This document shows, piece after piece, positions 45,015 to 53,971 of a stretch of DNA of 64,000 nucleotides; within the stretch, counting starts at the first letter, position 1; each line of letters opens with the position of its first letter. The translations under genes and the position numbers were made by a program. The notes under the pieces are model-generated. The model searched no databases, was not told the origin of the DNA, and saw only the letters and a list, made by a program, of their open reading frames with translations. The DNA lies in NCBI RefSeq assembly GCF_900115715.1, contig NZ_FOXM01000001.1, positions 372,001 through 436,000 on the forward strand, read 5' to 3'. Origin of the DNA: Geopseudomonas sagittaria (GTDB lineage: Bacteria > Pseudomonadota > Gammaproteobacteria > Pseudomonadales > Pseudomonadaceae).

Positions 45015-45824
45015 CTAACGCTGTACGTTCACCCGCTCCACCTCGGTGCCACGAATGATGGTGACCTGTCCCATGCCATCCCCACTGCTGCGGCGCACAA
45101 TCACCCGCTTCGGCGCAGGCGGCGGCGCTACAGCCACCACCGGCTCAGGCTTGGCCTCGGGCTTCTTCTGCTCATCCAGCGGATTGCGCAAAGCCAGTTG
45201 CAGCTTTCCTTCGGTTTGCGCCTTGACCAGCACCTCGGCCTCTTCGGAGGTCATTTCCAGCGTCACAGCGCGCACCACCACCGGTTGGGTCTTATCGGTG
45301 CTGGCTGTCTGGTCCACCGCCAGCACGCGCAGATCCTCAAGAATGGTTTCCGACTTGGCCTCGTTGCTACCGCCTGAAGTCTTCTTGGTGGCCAGCACGT
45401 CCACCCGGTTGCCGGGCAGGAGGAAGCCGCCAACACCCACCACATCGTCAACCCGCACCGAGATTGCCCGCTTGTTGGGCGCAATCAGGGAGGCCAGGGT
45501 GCTGCCCCCCAGATGTTCGGCCAGCCGCGCCGCACGGAGGATGTCGCCCTGCAGCAGGGTGAAGGTGGCGATCCGGCCAGTGGCCTTCTCCACCGTGTCG
45601 AAGGCATCGCTGGGAGCCGAGCCCTTGGGCATGGCCACCAGTTTGACGTGCTGTGGCTCGACCATCTGGCCGAAGGGAATCTCCACCGCAGCCACTACCA
45701 CGTTCTCCATGTTGGAGTCGGTGGTGATATTCATTCGAGCGGTCAGCCAGGTATTGGCCATCCAGGCTGCGCCAAGCCCGAGCAGTACCGACAGCGCGAT
45801 CAACGACAATGTGCGAGAGCTCAT
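45015..45824 (-). CDS. rcpC: Tad pilus periplasmic protein RcpC (CpaB)
   Basis: RcpC/CpaB is a periplasmic protein with a SAF domain that stabilises the secretin or modifies the pilin. The 269-residue protein has an N-terminal transmembrane helix, the SAF domain (VVVAAVEIPFGQMVEPQHVKLVAMPKG...), the CpaB motif (AISVRVDDVVGVGGFLLPGNRVDVLAT), and a Pro/Ala-rich C-terminal tail. It overlaps the ATPase gene by 4 bases and is followed by an 82-base gap to rcpA. Confidence 0.93.
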   Translation of the reverse strand: MSSRTLSLIALSVLLGLGAAWMANTWLTARMNITTDSNMENVVVAAVEIPFGQMVEPQHVKLVAMPKGSAPSDAFDTVEKATGRIATFTLLQGDILRAARLAEHLGGSTLASLIAPNKRAISVRVDDVVGVGGFLLPGNRVDVLATKKTSGGSNEAKSETILEDLRVLAVDQTASTDKTQPVVVRAVTLEMTSEEAEVLVKAQTEGKLQLALRNPLDEQKKPEAKPEPVVAVAPPPAPKRVIVRRSSGDGMGQVTIIRGTEVERVNVQR

Positions 45825-47173
45825 GGTGTGTCTCCTTGCTCAGCGCCCCCGAGCCTGACGAAGTAGTTGTGCCAGGCCCATTCCAGCTCCTGTGGCGTCA
45901 GCGCACCGGAGCTCCCCTGATAACGCTGCCGGTCGCGTGCCATACCGAGCAGGTCGCGCGGGTGGCAGGGTGCCAGCGGCACCTTTTCCGGCTGGTGCAG
46001 CCCTTCGATCACGTAACGCAATAGCAGCGGATCGAAGGGGATGCCGAGTTTTTCAACTTCCTGGCGCCAGATCCGCTCGTACTCGTCGCGGTTCAGGTGG
46101 TCGAAATGCAGCTTGTAGCCAATGCGACGCAGGAAGGCCTCCTCTGCCAGTTCCAGCGGGTTGAGGTTGGTGGAAAACACCAGGATCAGGTCAAAAGGTA
46201 GTTCACAGTGGCGACCGCCGCCGAGGTTGAGAAAATCTTTTTTCTCCTCCATCGGCACAATCCAGCGGTTGAGCAGCTGGGCCGGCGCCATGCGCTGGCG
46301 ACCCATATCGTCGATGATGAACATACCGTTGCTGGCCTTGAGCTGCAGCGGCGCCTGGTACTGGCGGGTATAGGGGTCGTAGCGGATATCCAGCTGATCC
46401 ATGGTCAGCTCGCCGCCAGTGATCACCACCGGGCGCTTGCAGCGCAGCAGTCGGCGATCGTGCCCCTGGTCCAGGCGCAGGCTCGGACGGGGCAGATCGT
46501 CCACCCGTTCGTGCACCTGCGGATCGAAAACTTCGATGATCGCCTCGCCGATGGCGATGGCCTGGGGAATCCAGATCGCTTCGTCGAACAGGCGGATCAG
46601 CTTGCTGCTGATGTAGGTTTTGCCGGTGCCGGCAGGGCCGTAGATCATGATCGCCCGCCCGGAATTCAGCGCCGCGCCGAGTTGGTCAAGCAGGCCGTTG
46701 TGCAGCACCACCCCCTGGAAGGCGGCCTGCATGGCCTTAGCGTTGACACCGCCATGGTGGATGGTTTGCGCCAGGAGCAACTCCCGATAGCGCTCCACCG
46801 GATAGGGCGCTGGGCCGATATAGCCGCTGCGCGCCAGCGCATCGCGGGCTGCGCCGCGGCCACGCTCGGTAAGCCCGTACCGCAGACCACCGCCCACGCC
46901 GTTGTTCTGGCCGAGCACCTCGATCCGGCCATCCTTGCGCAGGAAGGCCAGCAACTCGTCTAGTACCGGTCCGGCCAGCGCCAGGCGCTCCATCAGTTTG
47001 GCCGTATCCAGGCTGCCGGCGTCATACAGATGTTTGCAGAGCAGATCGATCAACAGCGGCTCGGAAAGACCGGTTTCCGCCACCGTGCGTGGCTGTGTCA
47101 CGTTGAAAGTATTGTTCTTACCGGGACCACTCAGCCCGGCCTCCTCGATCCTGGCAATCCCCGGCAAGTTCAT
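45821..47173 (-). CDS. AAA ATPase inside the Tad pilus operon, function unknown
   Basis: The 450-residue cytoplasmic protein has an N-terminal winged-helix-like part (about 30-130: LIDLLCKHLYDAGSLDTAKLMERL and IEVLGQNNGVGGGLRYGLTERG), a AAA+ domain with Walker A MIYGPAGTGKTYISSKLI (about residue 175), Walker B MFIIDDMGRQRM, sensor VFSTNLNP and a candidate arginine finger FLRRIGYKLHF. It is not one of the standard tad/rcp genes and is absent from the P. aeruginosa PAO1 locus as I know it, yet it overlaps rcpC by 4 bases and sits 37 bases after tadV. It may be a second motor or a regulatory or assembly ATPase; no function is assigned. Confidence 0.85.
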   Translation of the reverse strand: MNLPGIARIEEAGLSGPGKNNTFNVTQPRTVAETGLSEPLLIDLLCKHLYDAGSLDTAKLMERLALAGPVLDELLAFLRKDGRIEVLGQNNGVGGGLRYGLTERGRGAARDALARSGYIGPAPYPVERYRELLLAQTIHHGGVNAKAMQAAFQGVVLHNGLLDQLGAALNSGRAIMIYGPAGTGKTYISSKLIRLFDEAIWIPQAIAIGEAIIEVFDPQVHERVDDLPRPSLRLDQGHDRRLLRCKRPVVITGGELTMDQLDIRYDPYTRQYQAPLQLKASNGMFIIDDMGRQRMAPAQLLNRWIVPMEEKKDFLNLGGGRHCELPFDLILVFSTNLNPLELAEEAFLRRIGYKLHFDHLNRDEYERIWRQEVEKLGIPFDPLLLRYVIEGLHQPEKVPLAPCHPRDLLGMARDRQRYQGSSGALTPQELEWAWHNYFVRLGGAEQGDTP

Positions 47174-47210
47174 GGCCTGCTCCCTGGTATTTATTGATTT
47201 TTTTACATGA

Positions 47211-47705
47211 TCAGATCGGTGTCCAATACAGACTCAGCAAGGTTCCGGTTGCGATGGCGATGGCATAAGGGAATCGATGCCTGGAAGCATCGTCAATTCC
47301 CGGTGGAATATTGCTTCGCACAACAATCATGGCCAAGTATCGCGATCCAAATCTTCCAAGCTGCCCTTTATAAAGCAGATACAACACCCCCATCACCCCA
47401 CCAGCAACCAAACTGTATGATGCAGCCCACGCAGCACTACCACCATCTAAAAAGCTACCAACCACAGCCATTAACTTGACATCTCCAGCAGACATTCCAC
47501 CAAAAATGTAGAGCGGCAAAAACATAAAAAACCCGACTAGAAAGCCCTCCCCAGCTATCCGCAAGCCGAACCATCCAACCATAGCGAATTGTAAATAAAC
47601 CCCTGCCAGCAGCCCCAGAAAGAGATAATAATTGGGGAGCCGGTGACTTACAAAGTCATAAATCACGGCCCCCAGAAGGAGCGCTGATACCATAATAATC
47701 AGCAT
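47211..47705 (-). CDS. tadV: Tad prepilin peptidase TadV (type IV leader peptidase family)
   Basis: TadV is the aspartic peptidase that cuts Flp and the TadE/F pseudopilins. The 164-residue inner-membrane protein has about five helices and both catalytic aspartates: YDFVSHRLPNYYL near residue 17 and the GxGD-type motif GMSAGDVKLMA near 74. G+C is low compared with neighbours (58 of 120 bases at 47461-47580, my count). It lies between flp and the ATPase. Confidence 0.9.
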   Translation of the reverse strand: MLIIMVSALLLGAVIYDFVSHRLPNYYLFLGLLAGVYLQFAMVGWFGLRIAGEGFLVGFFMFLPLYIFGGMSAGDVKLMAVVGSFLDGGSAAWAASYSLVAGGVMGVLYLLYKGQLGRFGSRYLAMIVVRSNIPPGIDDASRHRFPYAIAIATGTLLSLYWTPI

Positions 47706-47764
47706 CGCGCCTCACCATTTAAAGTTAATATCTAATTTATAGCCACCAAACACATAATTACAAA

Positions 47765-47956
47765 TCAGCATGTAGTACCATTCACTGCCTTGTCCAAGCA
47801 ATCGATTGCTGTAGAAACGCTCGTACCGAGGGCCACAAACGCAGCAACAGCTCCCAAGGTAATCAGCCCCCCTGCTACCGCATATTCAACAATAGTCAAA
47901 CCCTCTTCATCCTTGATAAACTTGATCACTGCCTGCTTGATTGTTTGAAGTTCCAT
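47765..47956 (-). CDS. flp: Flp pilin
   Basis: Flp is the major pilin of the Tad pilus. The 63-residue precursor has a 19-residue leader ending in Gly and the class IVb signature G/LTIVEYAVAGGLITLGAVAA (Glu +5, Tyr +6), followed by a short tail with two cysteines (C52 and C63), which might form a disulphide. It is the first gene of the operon and has AAGGGG and GGG upstream as a ribosome site. Confidence 0.95.
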   Translation of the reverse strand: MELQTIKQAVIKFIKDEEGLTIVEYAVAGGLITLGAVAAFVALGTSVSTAIDCLDKAVNGTTC

Positions 47957-47987
47957 TTTTCCCTACCCCTTCAGTTCGTCAATTTGG

Positions 47988-48010
47988 TCACGGCAGTTCG
48001 TTTGCCGTGA
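47988..48010 (-). promoter_or_regulatory. Hairpin in the flp leader
   Basis: TCACGGCA and TGCCGTGA pair over 8 bp around GTTCGTT, 32-54 bases before the flp start codon. It could be an operator or an mRNA stabiliser in the flp leader; the promoter itself could not be placed. Confidence 0.4.
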
Positions 48011-48308
48011 TTTGAAGTTAGTCGGGGCAACCGGGAGGGGTTAGGAGTTTTTTGCCAATCGCAGGTACTTTTTTGCGGTGCGGCGTGCCAGGCGGAGGAA
48101 ACGCGACGCAGCCGGGTCAGGTGTAGGCCCCGTCTTTCTGCGGCAAGTGCTTGAATTGGGGCAGGAAAAAGCGGGACAGCGCATGGCTGGTGTCGATCCT
48201 GGGCTGGTGAAAGAGTGCGCCCGCCGCGGGCAATCCTGTGATGCTCATCACATTCTTTCGAGTGCTCCGCCTTGGGCGATACAGGGCGAAGGACTGCCAG
48301 AGCATCAA
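48011..48308. other. Intergenic region between flp and the REP element before cueR
   Basis: No gene is supported here. Short open frames exist on both strands but have no ribosome site or family likeness. The flp promoter must lie near its left end; no clear -35/-10 pair or sigma-54 site was found. Confidence 0.4.
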
Positions 48309-48339
48309 GAGCTTCGCCCCGAGGTCGGGCCTCCCACAA
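48309..48339. repeat. REP-type element, second family
   Basis: AGAGCTTCGCCCCGAGGTCGGGCCTCCCAC resembles the GCATCGCC..GAGGTCG.GCCTCCTAC elements at 50439 and 62654 and belongs to the same family. It lies upstream of the cueR promoter. Confidence 0.5.
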
Positions 48340-48368
48340 GGGCAGGCGTCGCGTACCGGCCAAGGCAC

Positions 48369-48399
48369 TTGACCCTGCCCCCATGGCAAGCTCGATCAT
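48369..48399 (+). promoter_or_regulatory. MerR-type promoter of cueR (19-bp spacer)
   Basis: TTGACC (48369-48374) and GATCAT (48394-48399) are 19 bp apart, the stretched spacing that MerR-family activators correct. The spacer holds an imperfect dyad, CCCTGCC and GGCAAGC. Transcription would start near 48406, 38 bases before cueR, which suggests CueR regulates its own gene. Confidence 0.6.
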
Positions 48400-48443
48400 G
48401 GTCATCGATTGCCAACCTATCCCGATCCTGCGGAGAGACCGCC

Positions 48444-48857
48444 ATGAACATCGGCCAAGCCGCCAGCCAGTCCGGCCTCAGCGCCAAGATGATCCGCCAC
48501 TACGAAAGCATCGGCCTGCTGCAGCCGGCCGGACGCGGCGACAACGGTTATCGCCGCTATGCCGAGCAGGATCTGCATCGCCTGACCTTCATCAAGCGCG
48601 CCCGCGATCTGGGCTTCTCGCTGGAGGAGATCGGCCGGCTGCTGCAGCTGTGGCAGGATCGCCAACGCGCCAGTGCCGATGTGAAGGCGCTGGCGCTGCA
48701 ACATATCGCCACGCTCGAGGGCAAGATCGCCGAGCTGGTCAGCCTGCGCGACACCCTCGGCGAACTGGTCGAGCACTGCCAGGGGGACGAGCGTCCGGAC
48801 TGCCCGATCCTGAAAAGTCTGGAGTGCGGAGCCCATCGCGGCGCACGATGTGACTGA
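48444..48857 (+). CDS. cueR: Copper-responsive MerR-family regulator CueR
   Basis: CueR activates copper-export genes when it binds Cu(I), Ag(I) or Au(I). The 137-residue protein has a winged helix-turn-helix ([25 protein letters not shown]), a long dimerisation helix, and the metal-binding loop [13 protein letters not shown], in which two cysteines are separated by seven residues as in E. coli CueR. The start at 48444 has GGAGAGA upstream; a much longer frame from 48078 is open but not used. No copper ATPase or chaperone gene is near, so its targets lie outside the window, apart from its own promoter. Confidence 0.9.
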   Translation: MNIGQAASQSGLSAKMIRHYESIGLLQPAGRGDNGYRRYAEQDLHRLTFIKRARDLGFSLEEIGRLLQLWQDRQRASADVKALALQHIATLEGKIAELVSLRDTLGELVEHCQGDERPDCPILKSLECGAHRGARCD

Positions 48858-48996
48858 GCCATTGCCGGCGCAACGCCAGCATATAAAGGCCCTGCGAACC
48901 GACGGATGCCCGCCGGCTGCGGCATGTCGGCCGACGCAAAGCCCTCTTGCACATGTTAAGGTTGGCCCCTGTTCAGCTTTGCCGTGGAACCTGTCC

Positions 48997-50319
48997 ATGC
49001 CGAATCCCATCGCCGGGCGTCAGCCGCGCCATCGTCTGCTCGGCAGCTGTGCGCTGTTGCTGACTCTGGTACAGCTCAGTGCCTGTGCCGAGCCCCCCGC
49101 CAACCGCATCGAGCTGGCGGCGCCCAAGGTCGCCACCGCGGCGCCTGCGCTGTCGCAGACCATCGCTGCGCCGGCTGCTCCCGTGGTGCAGTTGAGTTTC
49201 AGCGAATGGCGTGATGCCTTCCGCCGCGAGGCCCTGGCTGCCGGCATCCAGGCCGGCACCTTCGAGCGCGCCTTTGCCGGCGTGGTCCCCGATCCGGCGG
49301 TGATCCGCGCCGACCAGAGCCAGCCGGAGTTTGCCCGGCCGGTGTGGGAATACCTCGACAGTGCCGTTTCCGCCCTGCGCGTGCACCGCGGCCAGCGCCT
49401 GCTCGCCGAGCATGCCGCGACCCTGCACGCCATCGAGCAGCGCTATGGCGTGGATCGTCACACCCTGGTGGCGATCTGGGGCATGGAGAGCAACTTCGGC
49501 AGCAACATGGGCAACATGAACGTGATCCGCTCGCTGGCCACCCTCGCTCACGAGGGCCGCCGGCCGCAGTTCGCCCACGACCAACTGCTCGCCGCCCTGA
49601 CGATCCTCGAGCAGGGCGACGTGCAGGCGCGCAACATGCTGGGCTCCTGGGCCGGGGCGATGGGCCAGACCCAGTTCATCCCGACCACCTACCAGAGCTA
49701 CGCGGTCGACTTCGACGGCGACGGCCGCCGCGACATCTGGGAGTCCACGCCCGACGCGCTGGCCTCCACCGCCAACTACCTGAGCGCCTCCGGCTGGAAG
49801 AGCGGGCAGCGCTGGGGCATGGAAGTACGTCTGCCGAAGGACTTCGACTACGCACTGGCCGACCCGGATCAGCGCAAGTCGCTGGGCGAATGGCTGCGCC
49901 TCGGCGTGCGCCCGCAGCATCCTTACAACACCGTGCGCGACGACAGCCAGATGGCCGCGCTGCTGCTGCCGGCCGGGCATCGCGGCCCGGCGTTCCTGGT
50001 CATGGACAACTTCCGCAGCATCCTCAAGTACAACAACTCGACCGCCTACGCGCTGGCCATCAGCCTGCTCGGCGAGCGCTTCCACGGTGGCGGGCAGGTG
50101 CTGGCCAACTGGCCGCGCAACGAACGGCCGCTGTCGCGCAGCGAGCGCATCGAGCTGCAGGAGCGCCTGGTCCAGCGCGGCTTCGATCCGGGCGTGCCGG
50201 ACGGCATCATCGGCGCCAACACCCGCCGCGCGGTACGCGCCAGCCAGCAGCAGCTCGGCTGGCCGGCCGATGGCCATCCGAGCTATCGCTTGCTGGAGCA
50301 GTTGCGCCAGCTGCCGTGA
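48997..50319 (+). CDS. MltB-family lytic murein transglycosylase
   Basis: This periplasmic enzyme cuts glycan strands of peptidoglycan with formation of 1,6-anhydroMurNAc. The 440-residue precursor has a lipobox (LVQLSAC, Cys29 or 30) and so is probably outer-membrane anchored, an SLT_2 catalytic domain with WGMESNFGSNMGNMNV (catalytic Glu) and GAMGQTQFIPTTYQSYAVDFDGDGRRDIW, and a C-terminal PG_binding_1 domain (ERLVQRGFDPGVPDGIIGANTRRAVRAFQ-like). The ATG at 48997 is chosen because the signal peptide follows at once. It is similar to MltB and the SltB paralogues of Pseudomonas; I do not assign one. Confidence 0.9.
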   Translation: MPNPIAGRQPRHRLLGSCALLLTLVQLSACAEPPANRIELAAPKVATAAPALSQTIAAPAAPVVQLSFSEWRDAFRREALAAGIQAGTFERAFAGVVPDPAVIRADQSQPEFARPVWEYLDSAVSALRVHRGQRLLAEHAATLHAIEQRYGVDRHTLVAIWGMESNFGSNMGNMNVIRSLATLAHEGRRPQFAHDQLLAALTILEQGDVQARNMLGSWAGAMGQTQFIPTTYQSYAVDFDGDGRRDIWESTPDALASTANYLSASGWKSGQRWGMEVRLPKDFDYALADPDQRKSLGEWLRLGVRPQHPYNTVRDDSQMAALLLPAGHRGPAFLVMDNFRSILKYNNSTAYALAISLLGERFHGGGQVLANWPRNERPLSRSERIELQERLVQRGFDPGVPDGIIGANTRRAVRASQQQLGWPADGHPSYRLLEQLRQLP

Positions 50320-50334
50320 ACGGCACGCAGCAAC

Positions 50335-50367
50335 AAGAAGGGCGACCCGCGGGTCGCCCTTCTTGTT
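50335..50367 (+). terminator. Terminator after the lytic transglycosylase gene
   Basis: AAGAAGGGCGACC and GGTCGCCCTTCTT pair over 13 bp around CGCG and are followed by GTTT. Confidence 0.9.
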
Positions 50368-50438
50368 TACGGCCAGCGCCTCACACCTCAAGCACTTTGG
50401 CAGAAGGCCCGCCCCCGGGGCGATGCTCTTTGCCCCGG

Positions 50439-50480
50439 GCGGTCCTGCGGCCCGCATCGCCGCGAGGTCGCGCCTCCTAC
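50439..50480. repeat. REP-type element near hemH
   Basis: GCGGTCCTGCGGCCCGCATCGCCGCGAGGTCGCGCCTCCTAC closely matches the copy at 62654-62696, and a looser copy is at 48309. An adjoining GCCCCCGGGGC...GCCCCGGGCGG palindrome (50411-50442) extends it. It lies between two convergent genes. Confidence 0.7.
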
Positions 50481-50499
50481 AGACGTGGGCTTTACCCCC

Positions 50500-51525
50500 T
50501 CACAACGCCCTGGGCGTGCGCTCGCACAACTTGACCAGCGCCGTCACCCACTGCGGATGGTCGTTGAGGCACGGCACCAGCACCAGCTCCTCGCCGCCGG
50601 CCTCGCGGAACTGCTCGCGGCCGCGGTCGCCGATTTCCTCGAGGGTTTCGATGCAGTCGGCGACGAAGGCCGGGCACATCACCAGCAGCTTCTTCACCCC
50701 GCGCCTGGCCAGCGCCTCGAGGGTCTCTTCGGTGTAGGGCTCGATCCACTTGGCGCGGCCCAGGCGCGACTGGAAGGACAGCGACCACTGGTCGTCGGTC
50801 AAGCCAGCCTGCTCGGCAAAGCCGCTGCTGGTGCGCAGGCACTGGGCGCGGTAGCAGCTGTCGAGCACCGTGCCGGTGGCATGCAGGCAGCAGTCTTCGG
50901 CCTTCAGGCAGTGCGCGCCGGTCGGGTCGCTCTTGTGCAGATGACGCTCGGGCAGGCCGTGGTAGCTGAGCAGCAGGTGGTCGAAGCCCTCCTGCAGATA
51001 CGGCCGCGCACTCTCGGCCAGCGCCGCGAGGTATTCGGGCTGGTCGTAGAACGGCGGCAGCACGTCGATCGCGAAGGGCAGGTCGCGGGCACGCTGCACG
51101 CGCCGGGCCTCCTCCACCACGGTGGTCACCGTGCTGTCGGCGAACTGCGGGTACAGCGGCGCAAGAGTCACCCGGCTGACGCCGGACTTGGCCAGACGCT
51201 GCAGGACCGTGTCGATGGACGGCTCGCCGTAGCGCATCGCCAGTTCCACCGGCCCCCGGCTCCACTGCTCGGCGACCTTCTGCTGCAGGCGCTGGCTGAG
51301 CACCACCAGCGGCGAGCCGTCTTCCCACCAGATCGAACGATAGGCCTCGGCCGAGGCGGCCGGGCGCTTGATCAGGATCATCGCCACGATCAGCCGGCGC
51401 AGCGGCCAGGGCAGGTCGATGACGTAGGGGTCCATGAGGAACTGGTTGAGGTAGCGGCGCACGTCGGCCACTTCGGTGGAGGCTGGCGAGCCCAGGTTGA
51501 CCAGCAGCAGCGCGTGATCGGTCAT
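50500..51525 (-). CDS. hemH: Ferrochelatase HemH
   Basis: HemH inserts Fe2+ into protoporphyrin IX, the last step of haem synthesis. The 341-residue protein has the family motifs LLVNLGSP at the start, [14 protein letters not shown], and [17 protein letters not shown] with the catalytic His, plus C-terminal [14 protein letters not shown]. It is the second gene of a short minus-strand pair, 12 bases after the TIGR01777 gene, whose control region carries a LitR-type operator. Light control of a step that consumes the photosensitiser protoporphyrin would make sense but is inference. Confidence 0.97.
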   Translation of the reverse strand: MTDHALLLVNLGSPASTEVADVRRYLNQFLMDPYVIDLPWPLRRLIVAMILIKRPAASAEAYRSIWWEDGSPLVVLSQRLQQKVAEQWSRGPVELAMRYGEPSIDTVLQRLAKSGVSRVTLAPLYPQFADSTVTTVVEEARRVQRARDLPFAIDVLPPFYDQPEYLAALAESARPYLQEGFDHLLLSYHGLPERHLHKSDPTGAHCLKAEDCCLHATGTVLDSCYRAQCLRTSSGFAEQAGLTDDQWSLSFQSRLGRAKWIEPYTEETLEALARRGVKKLLVMCPAFVADCIETLEEIGDRGREQFREAGGEELVLVPCLNDHPQWVTALVKLCERTPRAL

Positions 51526-51537
51526 GCAATGTCCTTG

Positions 51538-52440
51538 TCAGTGACGACCCAGCAGATCGGCCAGCGCCGCCTCCAGGTCGGGAAAACGAAATTGGTAGCC
51601 GGCATCCAGGGTGCGTCGGGGCTGCAGGTGCTGGCCGCCGAGCAGCAGATCGGACATCTCGCCGAGCGCCAGGCGCAGCACGCAGGCCGGCGCCGGCAGC
51701 AGTGCCGGGCGGCGCAGCACGCGCCCCAGGGTACGGGCGAACTCGGCGTTGCGCACCGCATTCGGCGCGCAGGCATTATAGGGACCGCGGCATTCCTCGT
51801 GCTGCAGCAGGAAGTCGATCAGGTGGACCTCGTCCTCTATATGGATCCACGGCATCCACTGCCGGCCGCTGCCCATGCGTCCGCCGAGGCCGAGGCGGAA
51901 CGGCGGCAGCAGGCGCGCCAGCATGCCGGCATCGCGCGCCAGCACCGGGGCGGTGCGCACCAGCACCACGCGGATGCCCAGCTCCTCGGCGCGCAGCGCG
52001 GCCTCCTCCCAGGCGAAGCACAGTTCGCTGGCGAAATCCTCGCTGCCCGCGGGGCTGTCCTCGTCGAGACGACGCTCGCCGCCGTCGCCGTACCAGCCCA
52101 CCGCCGAGCCGGACACCAGCACCCGCGGCTTGAGCGGGCGGCTGGCCAGCCAGTCGACCAGCTGGCGGGTCAGATCGATGCGGCTGTCCCAGAGCAACTG
52201 GCGCCGCTTGGTGGTCCACGGCCGGTCGGCGATCGGCGCGCCGGCCAGGTTGACCACCGCGTCCAGCGCCTCGCCGGCCTCCAGCTCGTCGAGGCGGCCG
52301 ATACCCCGCGCCCCGCTGCACAGCTTCGCCACCTTCTCGGGGCTGCGACTCCAGACCACCAGTTGATGTCCTTGCGCCGCCCACAGGCGACACAGCGCGC
52401 GGCCAATCAGGCCAGTGCCGCCGGTCAGCAGAATCCGCAT
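51538..52440 (-). CDS. TIGR01777-family SDR epimerase-like protein
   Basis: The 300-residue protein has an N-terminal Rossmann fold with GGTGLIGRAL and belongs to the extended SDR family TIGR01777 (E. coli YfcH type). It also has VNLAGAPIADRPWT, VSGSAVGWYGDGGERRLDE and a C-terminal DUF1731-like segment (ALLPAPACVLRLALGEMSDLLL). The substrate is unknown. The ATG at 52440 has GGAGAT upstream. In P. putida a relative of this gene sits in the light-induced cluster next to hemH. Confidence 0.88.
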   Translation of the reverse strand: MRILLTGGTGLIGRALCRLWAAQGHQLVVWSRSPEKVAKLCSGARGIGRLDELEAGEALDAVVNLAGAPIADRPWTTKRRQLLWDSRIDLTRQLVDWLASRPLKPRVLVSGSAVGWYGDGGERRLDEDSPAGSEDFASELCFAWEEAALRAEELGIRVVLVRTAPVLARDAGMLARLLPPFRLGLGGRMGSGRQWMPWIHIEDEVHLIDFLLQHEECRGPYNACAPNAVRNAEFARTLGRVLRRPALLPAPACVLRLALGEMSDLLLGGQHLQPRRTLDAGYQFRFPDLEAALADLLGRH

Positions 52441-52563
52441 CGAGGTATCTCCGGGTCGTTGGGCATGCGTCAGTTCACAGTCTGGTCCACACTGCAATTA
52501 CCGGCCAGGCCAACGTGGCCTGTGAACAATCCGGGTTCATGGCTGGATTGGACCAGAAGATTC

Positions 52564-52587
52564 TGTACAATTCAATGATGATGTATA
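52564..52587. promoter_or_regulatory. LitR/PplR-type operator in the divergent region 52441-52635
   Basis: TGTACA (52564-52569), 12 bases, and TGTATA (52582-52587) fit the PplR1 consensus from P. putida, TGTACA-N12-TGTA(C/T)A. The site is flanked by an outer dyad TTGGACC (52549-52555) and GGTCCAA (52593-52599). It lies between the TIGR01777-hemH pair and the FAD oxidoreductase-Trp-rich pair and could control both directions. Confidence 0.85.
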
Positions 52588-52626
52588 AGTTTGGTCCAAG
52601 GATTAGCCTGTAGTCTCAGCATTTGA

Positions 52627-53631
<1,005 letters not shown>

Positions 53632-53638
53632 GCCGGCC

Positions 53639-53854
53639 ATGCAGCGGATCAACCCCGCCAAGCTGCACCTCTCCAAGTGGACGGCAGTGCAGCCGGTCAA
53701 TCGCGAGAAGCACTTCCTGGTCACCGAACTGTACCGTGACGAGGAAGGCGTGGTGCTGGCCATCGAACTGCAGGCGGTGCTCACCGGCCGCAGCCAACGC
53801 TGCGACTGGCGCACTTTGAAGGACGCCAGCCACTGGCGGATGGGCTGGCACTGA
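53639..53854 (+). CDS. TIGR02450-family Trp-rich small protein
   Basis: The 71-residue protein fits the TIGR02450 family: KLHLSKWTAVQPVNREKHFLVT, then a central part, and RCDWRTLKDASHWRMGWH at the end. Its function is unknown. It lies 7 bases after the FAD oxidoreductase gene and is often found in light- or photolyase-linked clusters. Confidence 0.85.
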   Translation: MQRINPAKLHLSKWTAVQPVNREKHFLVTELYRDEEGVVLAIELQAVLTGRSQRCDWRTLKDASHWRMGWH

Positions 53855-53897
53855 CCGCGCCGTCGCGCCCTTGATCGCCACAAATCATTACAAAAGC

Positions 53898-53921
53898 TGT
53901 ACAAAGTATTTGACCTGTACA
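53898..53921. promoter_or_regulatory. LitR/PplR-type operator 1 of the litR-phr operon
   Basis: TGTACA (53898-53903), a 12-base spacer and TGTACA (53916-53921) match the PplR1 consensus perfectly. The spacer contains the -35 TTGACC (53910-53915), so a bound repressor would block the promoter. Confidence 0.88.
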
Positions 53922-53937
53922 ACACATGCCCTATGAT
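53910..53937 (+). promoter_or_regulatory. Promoter of the litR-phr-cfa operon
   Basis: TTGACC (53910-53915) and TATGAT (53932-53937) are 16 bp apart, a good sigma-70 type promoter. It is framed by operator 1 (over the -35) and operator 2 (just after the start, about 53945), so it looks built to be repressed. Confidence 0.8.
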
Positions 53938-53947
53938 GAGGCTGTGT

Positions 53948-53971
53948 TGTACAGAAATCACTGCTTGTACA
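53948..53971. promoter_or_regulatory. LitR/PplR-type operator 2 of the litR-phr operon
   Basis: TGTACA (53948-53953), a 12-base spacer and TGTACA (53966-53971) make a second perfect site. It lies 50 bp from operator 1, centre to centre, about five helical turns. A further single TGTACA at 53989-53994 has no partner at 12 bp. Confidence 0.88.

Noticed and set aside
48078-48443. N-terminal extension of cueR and other short frames upstream
   Set aside because: They cross the REP element and the promoter and have no ribosome site; CueR homology starts at 48444.
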